Assembly (NCBI GenBank): GCA_903861125.1
Contig: CAIOTF010000017.1
Coordinates: forward strand, 62,001 to 126,000
Direction of reading: 5' to 3'
Length of the DNA stretch: 64,000 nucleotides
Origin: an uncultured Ignavibacteriota bacterium
GTDB taxonomy: Bacteria > Bacteroidota > Ignavibacteria > UBA10030 > UBA8401
The translations under genes and the position numbers were made by a program. This document shows, one piece after another, positions 26,954-35,452 of the stretch; positions within the stretch are counted from its first letter, which is position 1, and every line of letters begins with the position of its first letter. Below the pieces are notes generated by a model that saw only the letters and a program-made list of their open reading frames with translations, had not been told where the DNA came from and made no database searches.

Positions 26954-28317
26954 TGGACGAAAAGATTATGCCGAACAAGAACGACCACTATGTTTCAGAA
27001 TTCGAGGCGTTCCAAAAGAACGGTGCATCAAAAAGTCCGTTGTGGGTGAATGATGTGCGCACATCGGCACTTTCGGTTTTCGCAGAACGGGGATTCCCGA
27101 CAACAAAAGAGGAAGACTGGAAGTATACTAATGTTTCCGCAATTGCAAAATCGCCGTTCACATATTCATCCGGAACATCCGGCATTCCTGCCGGTCTTGT
27201 AGCTTCTCTGCTGGTTAAAGATCTTGAACAGTATGTTATTGTGTTTATCAACGGTCATGTATCCAAAGAACATTCGAACGTAGAAGGATTGCCGGACGGT
27301 GCCGCTGTAAAGAATCTGATCGAAGCCTATGTAACGCACACTGACATTGTGAAGGAACATCTTGCAAAATATGTTCCGTTCAATAAAAATCCTTTCACGG
27401 CACTTAATACGGCATTCATCAATGATGGTGCTTTTATCCATATTCCGGCACATGTAGAAGTTGCCAAACCTATTCATCTTCTCTTTATCTCCACACAAAA
27501 AGAGGGTAAACAGATCGCTTCACATATCCGCAACCTTATCGTCGTTGAAGAGGGTGCGAAGGTGAATATTGCTCACAGTTTCTATTCAGCACAGGCAAAC
27601 AGTAATCTGACCAACGTAGTAACGGAAGTTGTCGCGAAAAAAAGAAGCACTGTTGAATTGGTGAAAGTGCAGTGCGAAAGTGATTTGTCGTATCATTTTG
27701 AGAATCTTTACGTTCATCAATCTCACGAAAGCCGTGTCCATGTATTTTCGCTTGCGGTCGGCGGAGCGATAGCACGGAATGATATGAGCGTTATCATTGA
27801 CGGCGAATCGACTGAATGTAATCTGAACGGATTATATATCACCTCCGGTGAACAGTTGATCGATCATCATACATTCATGCATCATATCCATCCGAATTGT
27901 CCGAGTCATGAATTGTTCAAGGGGATTCTGATGGACAAATCACGAGCGGTGTTCAACGGAAAAGTATACGTTGAACCGGAAGCCCAGAAGACCGATTCCA
28001 AGCAGACGAACCGTAATCTATTGTTATCCGACGATGCCGTAGTTGACACGAAACCGGAACTTGAGATCTTTGCCGATGATGTAAAATGTACACACGGTGC
28101 AGCAGTCGGCGGGATGAACGAAACGCATTCATTTTATTTAAAGACGCGCGGCATCACCGAAGGAAGCGCGCGGGGAATTCTGACCGTTGGTTTCGCCGCT
28201 GAAGCGACACAAAAAATTGTTCATCCGGAATTGCGGCATCATGTAGATGTGATCGTTGTGGATCACCTTCGTACGAAATTCGGTACCGCAAATCTGCCTG
28301 ATATTGTTCATGCATAA
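26953..28317 (+). CDS. sufD: SufD, Fe-S scaffold subunit
   Basis: Partner of SufB in the scaffold. The protein has 454 aa. The N-terminal RGFPTTKEEDWKYTNVSA and the C-terminal core (LNGLYITSGEQLIDHHTFM, GKVYVEPEAQKTDSKQTNR, ADDVKCTHGAAVGG and HHVDVIVVDHLRTKFG) are family hallmarks. It is coupled to sufC by a one-base overlap. Confidence 0.96.
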   Translation: MDEKIMPNKNDHYVSEFEAFQKNGASKSPLWVNDVRTSALSVFAERGFPTTKEEDWKYTNVSAIAKSPFTYSSGTSGIPAGLVASLLVKDLEQYVIVFINGHVSKEHSNVEGLPDGAAVKNLIEAYVTHTDIVKEHLAKYVPFNKNPFTALNTAFINDGAFIHIPAHVEVAKPIHLLFISTQKEGKQIASHIRNLIVVEEGAKVNIAHSFYSAQANSNLTNVVTEVVAKKRSTVELVKVQCESDLSYHFENLYVHQSHESRVHVFSLAVGGAIARNDMSVIIDGESTECNLNGLYITSGEQLIDHHTFMHHIHPNCPSHELFKGILMDKSRAVFNGKVYVEPEAQKTDSKQTNRNLLLSDDAVVDTKPELEIFADDVKCTHGAAVGGMNETHSFYLKTRGITEGSARGILTVGFAAEATQKIVHPELRHHVDVIVVDHLRTKFGTANLPDIVHA

Positions 28318-28355
28318 ATATTATTGTGCATCAATAAATTGGTGAAATATTGAAG

Positions 28356-29612
28356 ATGCTGAATAACAAAATGAATATATCTGAAAATAAAATATTGCTT
28401 GATATAGAAAATATCCGAAAGGACTTCCCGATCCTTTCTACGCTTGTCCATAGCACGCCGCTCGTCTATCTTGATAATGCAGCTACAACCCAAAAGCCGA
28501 ATGCTGTTCTGGACATGCAGAATGTCTATTACAAAGAACAGAATGCGAACATCCACCGCGGCGTGCATCATTTAAGTGAGACCGCAACATTCGAATATGA
28601 GAAGGCCCGGGGAAAAATAAAAAATTTTATCAACGCAGCCGATAATAAAGAAATTATATTTACCGCTGGGACAACGGCAGGAATCAATTTGGTAGCGCAT
28701 AGTTTCGGGAAGACATTTCTGAAAGCCGGCGACGAGGTGATTATTTCCGCCATGGAGCATCATTCCAACATTGTCCCCTGGCAAATGATCTGCGAAGAAC
28801 AAGGTGCACATCTGCGCATCATTCCGATGAATGATGACGGCGAATTGCTGCTTGACGAATATAAAAAGCTGCTGACGCCCAAAACGAAGATTGTTTCCGT
28901 TGTTTATATTTCCAATTCACTTGGTACGATCAATCCGGTGAAGAAGATTATCGAACTGGCGCACCATAACGGATCTAAAGTACTGATCGATGGCGCTCAG
29001 GCTGTTGCGCACACCAAAGTCGATGTGCGCGAACTGGATTGTGACTTTTTCGTTTTTTCGGGGCACAAAATCTTCGGACCGACAGGGATCGGAGTTTTAT
29101 ACGGGAAAGCGTCTTTACTAGAACAGATGAAGCCGTATCAGGGGGGAGGAGACATGATCCTTTCCGTGACTTTCGAAAAAACAACATTCAATGACCTTCC
29201 ATATAAATTTGAAGCCGGCACTCCGAACATTGCCGGCGTTATAGGTCTCGGTGCTGCTATCGATTATGTTAATGGTATTGGTCTTGATGCGATTGCAGAA
29301 TACGAACAGAGCCTGCTTCACTACGGCACCGGTTTGCTGCGTTCTATTAAAGGACTTCGTTTGATCGGAACGGCGAAGGAGAAAGCAGGTATTCTGTCAT
29401 TTGTTCTTGAGAATGCGCATCCGCACGATATAGGAACGATTCTGGACCGCCAGGGAATAGCCATCCGCACTGGACATCATTGCACGCAGCCGGTAATGCA
29501 GCGATTCGGAATTCCTGCAACGGCACGAGCATCGATTTCCTTCTATAACACAAAGACAGAACTTGATGTTTTGGTCCGCGGCATCGAAAAAGTGAAGGAG
29601 ATCTTTGAATGA
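28356..29612 (+). CDS. sufS: SufS, class II cysteine desulfurase
   Basis: PLP desulfurase that delivers persulfide sulfur to SufU. The protein has 418 aa. It opens with IRKDFPILST and carries VYLDNAATTQKP, FTAGTTAGINLVAHSFG, the PLP-lysine motif FVFSGHKIFGPTGIGVLYG and the short active-site segment IRTGHHCTQPVM (C376) of group II. Three close in-frame starts exist (TTG 28350, ATG 28356, ATG 28371); the first ATG is chosen, without a strong ribosome site. It overlaps sufU by ATGA. Confidence 0.95.
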   Translation: MLNNKMNISENKILLDIENIRKDFPILSTLVHSTPLVYLDNAATTQKPNAVLDMQNVYYKEQNANIHRGVHHLSETATFEYEKARGKIKNFINAADNKEIIFTAGTTAGINLVAHSFGKTFLKAGDEVIISAMEHHSNIVPWQMICEEQGAHLRIIPMNDDGELLLDEYKKLLTPKTKIVSVVYISNSLGTINPVKKIIELAHHNGSKVLIDGAQAVAHTKVDVRELDCDFFVFSGHKIFGPTGIGVLYGKASLLEQMKPYQGGGDMILSVTFEKTTFNDLPYKFEAGTPNIAGVIGLGAAIDYVNGIGLDAIAEYEQSLLHYGTGLLRSIKGLRLIGTAKEKAGILSFVLENAHPHDIGTILDRQGIAIRTGHHCTQPVMQRFGIPATARASISFYNTKTELDVLVRGIEKVKEIFE

Positions 29613-30082
29613 GTGAGTTGAATGAATTATATCAGCAATTGATTCTTGAGCACAATAAGACTCCGCGTAACTTTATAAAGCCGGAACAGTTCACGCATGA
29701 TGCCGATGGATATAATCCGCTCTGCGGCGATCATTATCACATATGGCTGAAACTGGATGGAGAAACAATATCCGATATCGGTTTTCAGGGGAGCGGATGT
29801 GCGATCTCGAAATCATCGGCTTCTATGATGACATCAGCATTGAAAGGTGCAAGTCTAAGTCAGGCGAAAGAACTGTTTGAAAAATTCCATTCCGTTATCA
29901 TGACCAAGATCGGCGATGAGATACCGGAAGCAACAATAGAGGAGCTGGGCAGTTTGGGTGCATTGGCCGGTGTGCGTGAGTTTCCCGCCCGGATTAAATG
30001 TGCAAGTCTGGCGTGGCACGCACTGAATGCAGCATTGACAAAAACGGAAAAATCCATTTCAACAGAAATAGAGAAAAAGTAA
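29609..30082 (+). CDS. sufU: SufU, sulfur-acceptor/NifU-like protein
   Basis: Zn-containing sulfur acceptor for SufS. The protein has 157 aa. Ligand residues: YNPLCGD (C39), GSGCAISKSSASMM (C64) and RIKCASLAWHAL (C131). The insertion between the second and third cysteines is of SufU rather than IscU length. The start overlaps the sufS stop (29609-29612), as expected for a partner pair. Only four bases separate it from the DUF59 gene. Confidence 0.95.
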   Translation: MSELNELYQQLILEHNKTPRNFIKPEQFTHDADGYNPLCGDHYHIWLKLDGETISDIGFQGSGCAISKSSASMMTSALKGASLSQAKELFEKFHSVIMTKIGDEIPEATIEELGSLGALAGVREFPARIKCASLAWHALNAALTKTEKSISTEIEKK

Positions 30083-30085
30083 CGT

Positions 30086-30436
30086 ATGGAAACAAATCAT
30101 CTGCCGGCGGAACGCCAATTAAGTTCAATTGAAAAAATGCTTATCAAGGAGCAAGTGACGGAACAGATCCGCACAGTATATGATCCCGAGATTCCGGTGG
30201 ATATCTATGAACTGGGTCTTGTCTATAATGTGGAAGTAAACGATCGTGGTCTTGTTGATATCACAATGACACTGACGTCACCGGCATGTCCTGCCGCGCA
30301 ATCGATTCCCGTAGAAGTAAAACAAAAATCCGAAATGGTGAAAGGAGTAACAGAAGCAAATGTGAATATCGTCTGGGAACCGCGCTGGGAGACGAGTATG
30401 ATGAGCGAAGAAGCACGATTAACACTGGGAATGTAA
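30086..30436 (+). CDS. SufT-like DUF59/MIP18 family protein
   Basis: Fe-S maturation factor of the MIP18/PaaD family, 116 aa. The core reads VTEQIRTVYDPEIPVDIYELG followed by TLTSPACPAAQSIPVEV with the conserved cysteine, then VNIVWEPRW. Such proteins help transfer clusters to apoproteins, and SufT genes usually sit in suf operons as here. A roughly 20-residue N-terminal extension precedes the DUF59 fold. Confidence 0.92.
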   Translation: METNHLPAERQLSSIEKMLIKEQVTEQIRTVYDPEIPVDIYELGLVYNVEVNDRGLVDITMTLTSPACPAAQSIPVEVKQKSEMVKGVTEANVNIVWEPRWETSMMSEEARLTLGM

Positions 30437-30495
30437 TTTTTTAACATTCGTCGCCGGATTGCTGCAAGCGATTTGACGGCCACAATAATAAATTT

Positions 30496-31239
30496 ATGGA
30501 AACGAACAGAAGAACATTTTTACGAACATCATCGACGCTTGTGCTTGGTTCATTGGCGGCGTCGGTTACAATGAGTGCAGACGATACATTTAATAATATA
30601 CCATCACTTAATAAGGAGAACACAACTATGGCACACGAACTTGCTCCGCTACCATATGCGTTAGACGCGCTTGAACCGTTCATCGATGCAAAGACAATGG
30701 AGATCCACCACGGAAAACACCATGCAGCATACGTGACGAATCTGAACAATGCATTGAAGGATTATGCCGATCTGCAGTCAAAATCTGCACTGGAACTGAT
30801 CTCAAATCTCAATGCCGTGCCGGATGCAATCCGCACAGCAGTGCGCAACAACGCCGGCGGACATGTGAATCATACAATGTTCTGGCAGCAGCTGAAAAAA
30901 GATGTAGCATTCCCGGCTTCCAGCAAATTCGGAAGTGCATTAACTTCAACCTTCGGAACGCTTGATGCGTTCAAAGAACAATTCAATAAAGCCGGTCTCG
31001 GCCGTTTTGGTTCCGGCTGGGCATGGCTTATCGTTGACGGCGGAAAACTTGTTATTACGTCCACACCGAACCAGGACAGTCCGGTTATGGACGGGAAGAA
31101 ACCGATTCTGGGCGTTGATGTGTGGGAACATGCATATTATTTGAAATATCAGAATCGCCGTGCAGATTACCTCGGAGCAGTCTGGAATGTGGTGAATTGG
31201 GATGATGTCGTTGCGCGTTATGAACAAGCGATCAAATAA
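30496..31239 (+). CDS. Mn-type superoxide dismutase with twin-arginine leader and internal start
   Basis: Superoxide dismutase of 247 aa. Met1 is followed by [19 protein letters not shown], a twin-arginine (Tat) signal, suggesting export. At 30628 a second in-frame ATG (M45) is preceded by AAGGAG at ideal spacing (30613-30618) and would give a 203-aa cytosolic enzyme. Metal-site segments are intact: [35 protein letters not shown] and [19 protein letters not shown]. The Gly in NNAGGHVNH and the Gln in NQDSP fit the Mn-type. It is last in the suf unit and is followed directly by a terminator, so oxidant defence is tied to Fe-S synthesis. Confidence 0.92.
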   Translation: METNRRTFLRTSSTLVLGSLAASVTMSADDTFNNIPSLNKENTTMAHELAPLPYALDALEPFIDAKTMEIHHGKHHAAYVTNLNNALKDYADLQSKSALELISNLNAVPDAIRTAVRNNAGGHVNHTMFWQQLKKDVAFPASSKFGSALTSTFGTLDAFKEQFNKAGLGRFGSGWAWLIVDGGKLVITSTPNQDSPVMDGKKPILGVDVWEHAYYLKYQNRRADYLGAVWNVVNWDDVVARYEQAIK

Positions 31240-31251
31240 TTTTCAATCATA

Positions 31252-31290
31252 AACTTCCGGGGTCGCAAAGACCTCGGAAGTTCTTTTTTT
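31252..31290 (+). terminator. Terminator of the SUF-SOD operon
   Basis: A 13-bp stem (31252-31264 with 31270-31282, one G-U pair) closes a 5-nt GCAAA loop and is followed by C and seven T. This is a strong Rho-independent terminator 12 bp after the superoxide dismutase stop. Confidence 0.85.
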
Positions 31291-31294
31291 AATC

Positions 31295-31936
31295 ATGTCC
31301 TTTCCTGAAAATCCGAACGAAATACTGCCGCTGTTTCCGCTGAATGTTGTGTTGTTTCCGCAGTCTCTTCTGCATTTGCACATCTTTGAAGATCGGTATA
31401 AAATTCTCATCGGCGAATGCATTACGTACGATTCCGACTTCGGCATCGTTCTCGTTCATGAACAGGAGGTTCGGACCATAGGTTGCACTGCCGTGGTGAA
31501 GGAAGTGGTGAAACGGTACGATGATGGAAGAATGGATATTGTAGTGGAAGGAATGCGGCGGTTTCAGCTGCATAATTTTGTAGAAGCTCCGCACCCGTAT
31601 TATTCCGGACGTGTATCTTGGTTCAACGATATGATCGAAGATGTCGATGAAAAACTGCGTATCCGTGCAGTGAATTTGTATAATGAGTTTGTCAAAACCG
31701 TTTTTGCCGGAATTGTTCAACAGGTGGAAAGCAGCGATATCCGCCGGACGAGAGCATTTCATCTTGTGCAAAAGTCGGGGATGGAACTGATCCAGCGTCA
31801 GGTGTTTCTTGCGATGAATTCCGAGAACAAGCGTCTGCAATTTCTTATCCAGCATCTTGAAGCATTACTGCCGCTCCTGACATCCAAGAAGACGGTTGAG
31901 GAATTGGCGAAGAACGACGGATATATCCAAACATGA
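31295..31936 (+). CDS. LON-domain (PUA-like) protein
   Basis: Stand-alone protein of the Lon substrate-binding-domain family, 213 aa, without protease or ATPase parts. The start ILPLFPLNVVLFPQSLLHLH and IFEDRYKILIGECI are the conserved opening; EGMRRFQLHNF follows, and a helical C-terminal half from about residue 110. Its biochemical role is not established. The gene starts 5 bp after the operon terminator, so it may rely on partial read-through or on a promoter inside that region. Confidence 0.85.
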   Translation: MSFPENPNEILPLFPLNVVLFPQSLLHLHIFEDRYKILIGECITYDSDFGIVLVHEQEVRTIGCTAVVKEVVKRYDDGRMDIVVEGMRRFQLHNFVEAPHPYYSGRVSWFNDMIEDVDEKLRIRAVNLYNEFVKTVFAGIVQQVESSDIRRTRAFHLVQKSGMELIQRQVFLAMNSENKRLQFLIQHLEALLPLLTSKKTVEELAKNDGYIQT

Positions 31937-32231
31937 ATGACGCATGGAAGTCGGCGGATACAAGCAGCACGAATAAAAAAATCTTGCTTTCAACTTTTCA
32001 CTTCGTTAAGTTAGTAACGCAACAGAGATTTGAAAGAACAAAATCGAAGAGATCCCGTTGCTGTTGAAGTTCGGTATCGCGGAATTTCACATTGAAATTT
32101 GAAAATTGTACAAGAACTATTGCATGATATACGGAACACGGCGCGACTGACGCACATGCTAAGCGTTCTTTTCTTCAAACTGATTGTATCATTATTGCAC
32201 TGAACCATAATCTAAAACCAAAGGAGTCGTT

Positions 32232-32333
32232 GTGAACAAAAAAGGATACCGGGTTACAAAAAAGCACCGTAGGAAACGTGCAAAGAGCAAAGAAAAAGCA
32301 AAAGCAATGCGCGCAAAAAAGAAAGCAGTATAA
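32232..32333 (+). CDS. Very small, highly basic protein (33 aa), ribosomal-protein-like
   Basis: A 33-codon gene with a GTG start and AAGGAG at 32221-32226. It reads VNKKGYRVTKKHRRKRAK and then a Lys/Ala-rich tail (about 20 Lys/Arg in total), and ends just before a strong terminator. Composition and context (own ribosome site, own terminator, no partner) resemble tiny ribosome-associated proteins such as THX, bS22 or the COX24/bS38-like group. I cannot decide which, and it may be a lineage-specific ribosomal protein. It is too short for most gene callers. Confidence 0.65.
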   Translation: MNKKGYRVTKKHRRKRAKSKEKAKAMRAKKKAV

Positions 32334-32349
32334 GTTCGTTAGTAACAAT

Positions 32350-32374
32350 AACCCGCAGATGATGCGGGTTTTTT
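32350..32374 (+). terminator. Terminator of the 33-aa basic gene
   Basis: An 8-bp stem AACCCGCA/TGCGGGTT (32350-32357 with 32363-32370), loop GATGA, followed by a T run to 32374. It lies 16 bp past the stop. Confidence 0.85.
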
Positions 32375-32432
32375 ATTGTTGTTAGGAGTAATTCTTTTGC
32401 ATCTCCGTTAAGGTTTCGATATTTTGTTTGAA

Positions 32433-33299
32433 ATGGAGACTGATTCTGTGATTATGGAACCGATGAAGATCGGGAAAAAGACATTCGATTTTTCCGTACG
32501 GACCACTGTGATGGGAATTCTGAATGTAACGCCCGATTCATTTTCGGACGGAGGGAAATATCTTTCTAAAGAACGTGCGTTTGATCGTGCTATGGAAATG
32601 ATAGAAGAAGGAGCCGATATCATCGATATCGGAGGAGAGTCCACCCGTCCAAGCGGAGTGTACGGCGAGAATAAAAAAATCTCTGCGGATGAAGAGTCGG
32701 ACCGTGTTTTACCGGTGATCGAACGGATCGCTAATGCATCGGATACCGTTATTTCGATTGATACGACAAAATCAACGGTTGCAGAGGCTGCGCTGAATGC
32801 AGGTGCATCAATCGTGAACGACATCAGCGGATTACAATTCGATGACAGGATCGCAGATGTTGCGGCGAGACACGGTGCAGCGCTTGTTGTCATGCATATT
32901 CAGGGAACGCCTGAAACGATGCAGCAAAATCCGGTGTATCATGATGTTGTGGCAGAAGTCAAAGAGGGATTGCACCAGTCAGCAGAAAAAGCAAAACGTG
33001 CCGGAGTCCGGAATATTATTATCGATCCCGGTATTGGATTCGGAAAAAATCTTGAACACAATTTAATGCTATTAAAAAATTTGCGGGCTTTCCGGGAACT
33101 TGGTTATCCGATTCTGATTGGTACGTCGCGTAAGGGATTCATCGGAACAATATTGAACACCACCGTTGATGACCGTATGGAAGGGACTGCTGCAAGCGTT
33201 GCTGTTTCGATTATGAACGGTGCACAAATCATACGTGTGCACGATGTTAAAGAAATGAAACGTGTCGCATCCGTTGTTGATGCAATAATGAAAATATAA
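32433..33299 (+). CDS. folP: Dihydropteroate synthase
   Basis: Joins p-aminobenzoate to the pterin diphosphate in folate synthesis. The protein has 288 aa. Motifs: MGILNVTPDSFSDGG, IIDIGGESTRPSG, VISIDTTKSTVAEAAL, GASIVNDISGLQFD, IIIDPGIGFGK, IGTSRKGFIG and IIRVHDVKEM. ATG at 32433 is preferred to the upstream TTG; ATGs at 32454 and 32463 are also possible and would trim a non-conserved start. It is followed by cdaA after 41 bp, a common arrangement in this group. Confidence 0.96.
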   Translation: METDSVIMEPMKIGKKTFDFSVRTTVMGILNVTPDSFSDGGKYLSKERAFDRAMEMIEEGADIIDIGGESTRPSGVYGENKKISADEESDRVLPVIERIANASDTVISIDTTKSTVAEAALNAGASIVNDISGLQFDDRIADVAARHGAALVVMHIQGTPETMQQNPVYHDVVAEVKEGLHQSAEKAKRAGVRNIIIDPGIGFGKNLEHNLMLLKNLRAFRELGYPILIGTSRKGFIGTILNTTVDDRMEGTAASVAVSIMNGAQIIRVHDVKEMKRVASVVDAIMKI

Positions 33300-33340
33300 T
33301 CCGGAAGACCGCCAATGACGACGGTCCGAACACACACACT

Positions 33341-34153
33341 ATGGAACTGCTGAAAATCGGATTTCTGACGATTACGCTGGTGGATGTCATCGATATTCTT
33401 TTGGTGACATTTATCGTCTATGAATTGTACCGCGGCGTACGCGGAACGATCGCGGCGCAGATCCTCGTCGGTTTGGTGATTATTGTAATCCTGTCCGTAT
33501 TGGCACAAATGGTCAACATGAAAGCGATGGGGTGGATCCTTCGGACACTGACGGATATCTGGGTTGTGGCATTCATCATCATCTTTCAACCGGAGATCCG
33601 GCGGATGCTTTCAACGATCGCACGGAACAGGCTGGTGAGATTATTTCTCCGGATCAATGTCACCGAATCAATCGAAGAGATATCCGCAACGGCATTGGAA
33701 CTTTCCAAGAAAAAACAGGGAGCACTCATTATTATTGCCCGCGGTACTGGAATGAAGTCGTTCACGGAAACAGGAATTATTCTCAGCGCGCAGATCAGCC
33801 GTTCGTTGTTATTGTCCATCTTCAATCCGCGGTCGCCGCTCCACGACGGCGCAGTGATCGTGAACGACCGGATCATCGAGGCGGCCCGTTGTACGCTTCC
33901 GCTGTCTGCAACCACACGTATTGGAGATCTTGCGTTAGGTACTCGTCACCGGGCGGGTTTGGGAGTTACGGAGCAAACTGACGCTGTTGCAGTAATCGTT
34001 TCCGAAGAGACCGGTGCCGTTTCGATTGCGGATAACGGAGAACTTCTGTATAAAATATCTGTCAAAGATCTTAGAAAAGAATTACGTGAACGTCTGGTAC
34101 TTTCCGTGCAGCGCACGGTTCAAAATGTGAAGGAGGCAATTCGTCCTCAATAA
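33341..34153 (+). CDS. cdaA: Diadenylate cyclase CdaA (c-di-AMP synthase)
   Basis: Makes cyclic di-AMP from two ATP. The protein has 270 aa, with three N-terminal membrane helices (residues about 8-30, 35-55 and 62-80) and a DisA_N catalytic domain from about 90. Active-site motifs: SPLHDGAVIV with D169-G-A, and GTRHRAGLG with R202-H-R204. This is the normal CdaA architecture. No c-di-AMP phosphodiesterase or CdaR is adjacent. Its last base overlaps the first base of the next start (TAATG). Confidence 0.95.
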   Translation: MELLKIGFLTITLVDVIDILLVTFIVYELYRGVRGTIAAQILVGLVIIVILSVLAQMVNMKAMGWILRTLTDIWVVAFIIIFQPEIRRMLSTIARNRLVRLFLRINVTESIEEISATALELSKKKQGALIIIARGTGMKSFTETGIILSAQISRSLLLSIFNPRSPLHDGAVIVNDRIIEAARCTLPLSATTRIGDLALGTRHRAGLGVTEQTDAVAVIVSEETGAVSIADNGELLYKISVKDLRKELRERLVLSVQRTVQNVKEAIRPQ

Positions 34154-34815
34154 TGAACGCTGCCGTCCTTATTCCCGCATTAAACGCCGCCGAATCTCTC
34201 CCAGCCTTGCTTGAGCGGACACTGCAGTTTGTATCCTGTAATTCTGTTTTTGTCATTAACGACGGGTCAGGTGATGCTACGAAAACCGCTGCGGAAAAAT
34301 TCGGCGTGAACGTTATTTCACACGAGATGAATCGAGGGAAAGGCGCGGCACTGCAGACAGGATTCGATACTGTTTTGAAAGGACCGTTTGATGCTGTGGT
34401 GACGATGGATGCCGATCTTCAGCATCGTCCGGAAGAGATACCGAATTTTTTTACATTTCACTCGGTGACCAAAAAAGATGTTATCATCGGAAGCAGGATG
34501 CACAATACAAAACAGATGCCCTTTCACCGTATTCTCTCCAACACCATGACCTCTGCACTGGTGCGAATGAGGACCGGTGCAGCGATCTCGGACAGTCAAT
34601 CGGGATTTCGTTTTATAACGAGAGCGGTGCTTGAACACGTACGCCTGGAATCCGCCGGTTTTGAAGCGGAGACTGAGTTTCTGATTAAAGCTGCGGCACG
34701 CGGATTCACGTTCGGGTCAATACCGATTGATACGATCTATGCCGGAGAACGAAGTCACATGACCCATGTTCAAACAACGGTCAATTTCATCAAAGTATTA
34801 TTGAAGCAGTATTGA
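34153..34815 (+). CDS. Glycosyltransferase family 2 (dolichol-phosphate-mannose synthase-like)
   Basis: GT-A fold enzyme of 220 aa without a membrane tail. VLIPALNAAESLPALLERTL opens the protein, FVINDGSGDAT and VTMDADLQHRPEEI (the metal-binding Asp region) follow, then IIGSRMHNTKQMPFHRILSN, SDSQSGFRFITRAVLEHV and AETEFLIKAAARGF. The acceptor is unknown; relatives glycosylate polyprenyl phosphates. It is coupled to cdaA and is followed at once by pcm. Confidence 0.88.
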   Translation: MNAAVLIPALNAAESLPALLERTLQFVSCNSVFVINDGSGDATKTAAEKFGVNVISHEMNRGKGAALQTGFDTVLKGPFDAVVTMDADLQHRPEEIPNFFTFHSVTKKDVIIGSRMHNTKQMPFHRILSNTMTSALVRMRTGAAISDSQSGFRFITRAVLEHVRLESAGFEAETEFLIKAAARGFTFGSIPIDTIYAGERSHMTHVQTTVNFIKVLLKQY

Positions 34816-34816
34816 T

Positions 34817-35452
34817 ATGGGAAGATTAGAAACGGAACGGAAAGAACTTATTGAAATGCTGCGGAGCAAAGGAATTACCGATGAACTTGTTCTCACTGCA
34901 ATGTCAAAAATAGAACGGCATTTGTTCGTTGATAAGATGCATTTGAATCGTGCGTATGAAGACAGTGCACTTCCGATCGGAAGCCAGCAAACCATATCTC
35001 AGCCGTACACTGTTGCGTTTATGACACAAGCACTGAAATTGAACAAGGATATGAAAGTGCTCGAGATCGGAACCGGATCGGGTTATCAGGCGTCAGTGCT
35101 GGCAATGATGGGATGCCGCGTGTTTACCATCGAACGGCATTTAAGTTTACTTAACAGTGCTCGAAAAATGTTCGAATCGCAGAATCTTATGGTTGCATCG
35201 AAAGGTGGAGACGGAACTGTAGGATGGTCTGAACACGCTCCGTATGATGCGATTATTGTTACGGCCGGCGCTCCGCATGTTCCGGAGACGCTGGTGAATC
35301 AGTTGAAAGATGGAGGCCGCCTTGCAATTCCGGTCGGCGACCGTGAATCGCAGGAGCTCGTGATCGGAACGAAGATCAATGGGAAACTTGAGACGATGAT
35401 CGTTGAAGGATTTAAGTTTGTTCCGCTGATAGGAAAGAATGGATGGAATTGA
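34817..35452 (+). CDS. pcm: Protein-L-isoaspartate O-methyltransferase
   Basis: SAM-dependent repair of isoaspartyl residues in damaged proteins. The protein has 211 aa. LPIGSQQTISQPYTVAFM and VLEIGTGSGYQASVLAMMG (motif I), then APYDAIIVTAGAPHVPETLV are diagnostic. It starts one base after the glycosyltransferase stop and its end overlaps the next start by 10 bp, so it is part of a tight cluster. Confidence 0.95.
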   Translation: MGRLETERKELIEMLRSKGITDELVLTAMSKIERHLFVDKMHLNRAYEDSALPIGSQQTISQPYTVAFMTQALKLNKDMKVLEIGTGSGYQASVLAMMGCRVFTIERHLSLLNSARKMFESQNLMVASKGGDGTVGWSEHAPYDAIIVTAGAPHVPETLVNQLKDGGRLAIPVGDRESQELVIGTKINGKLETMIVEGFKFVPLIGKNGWN

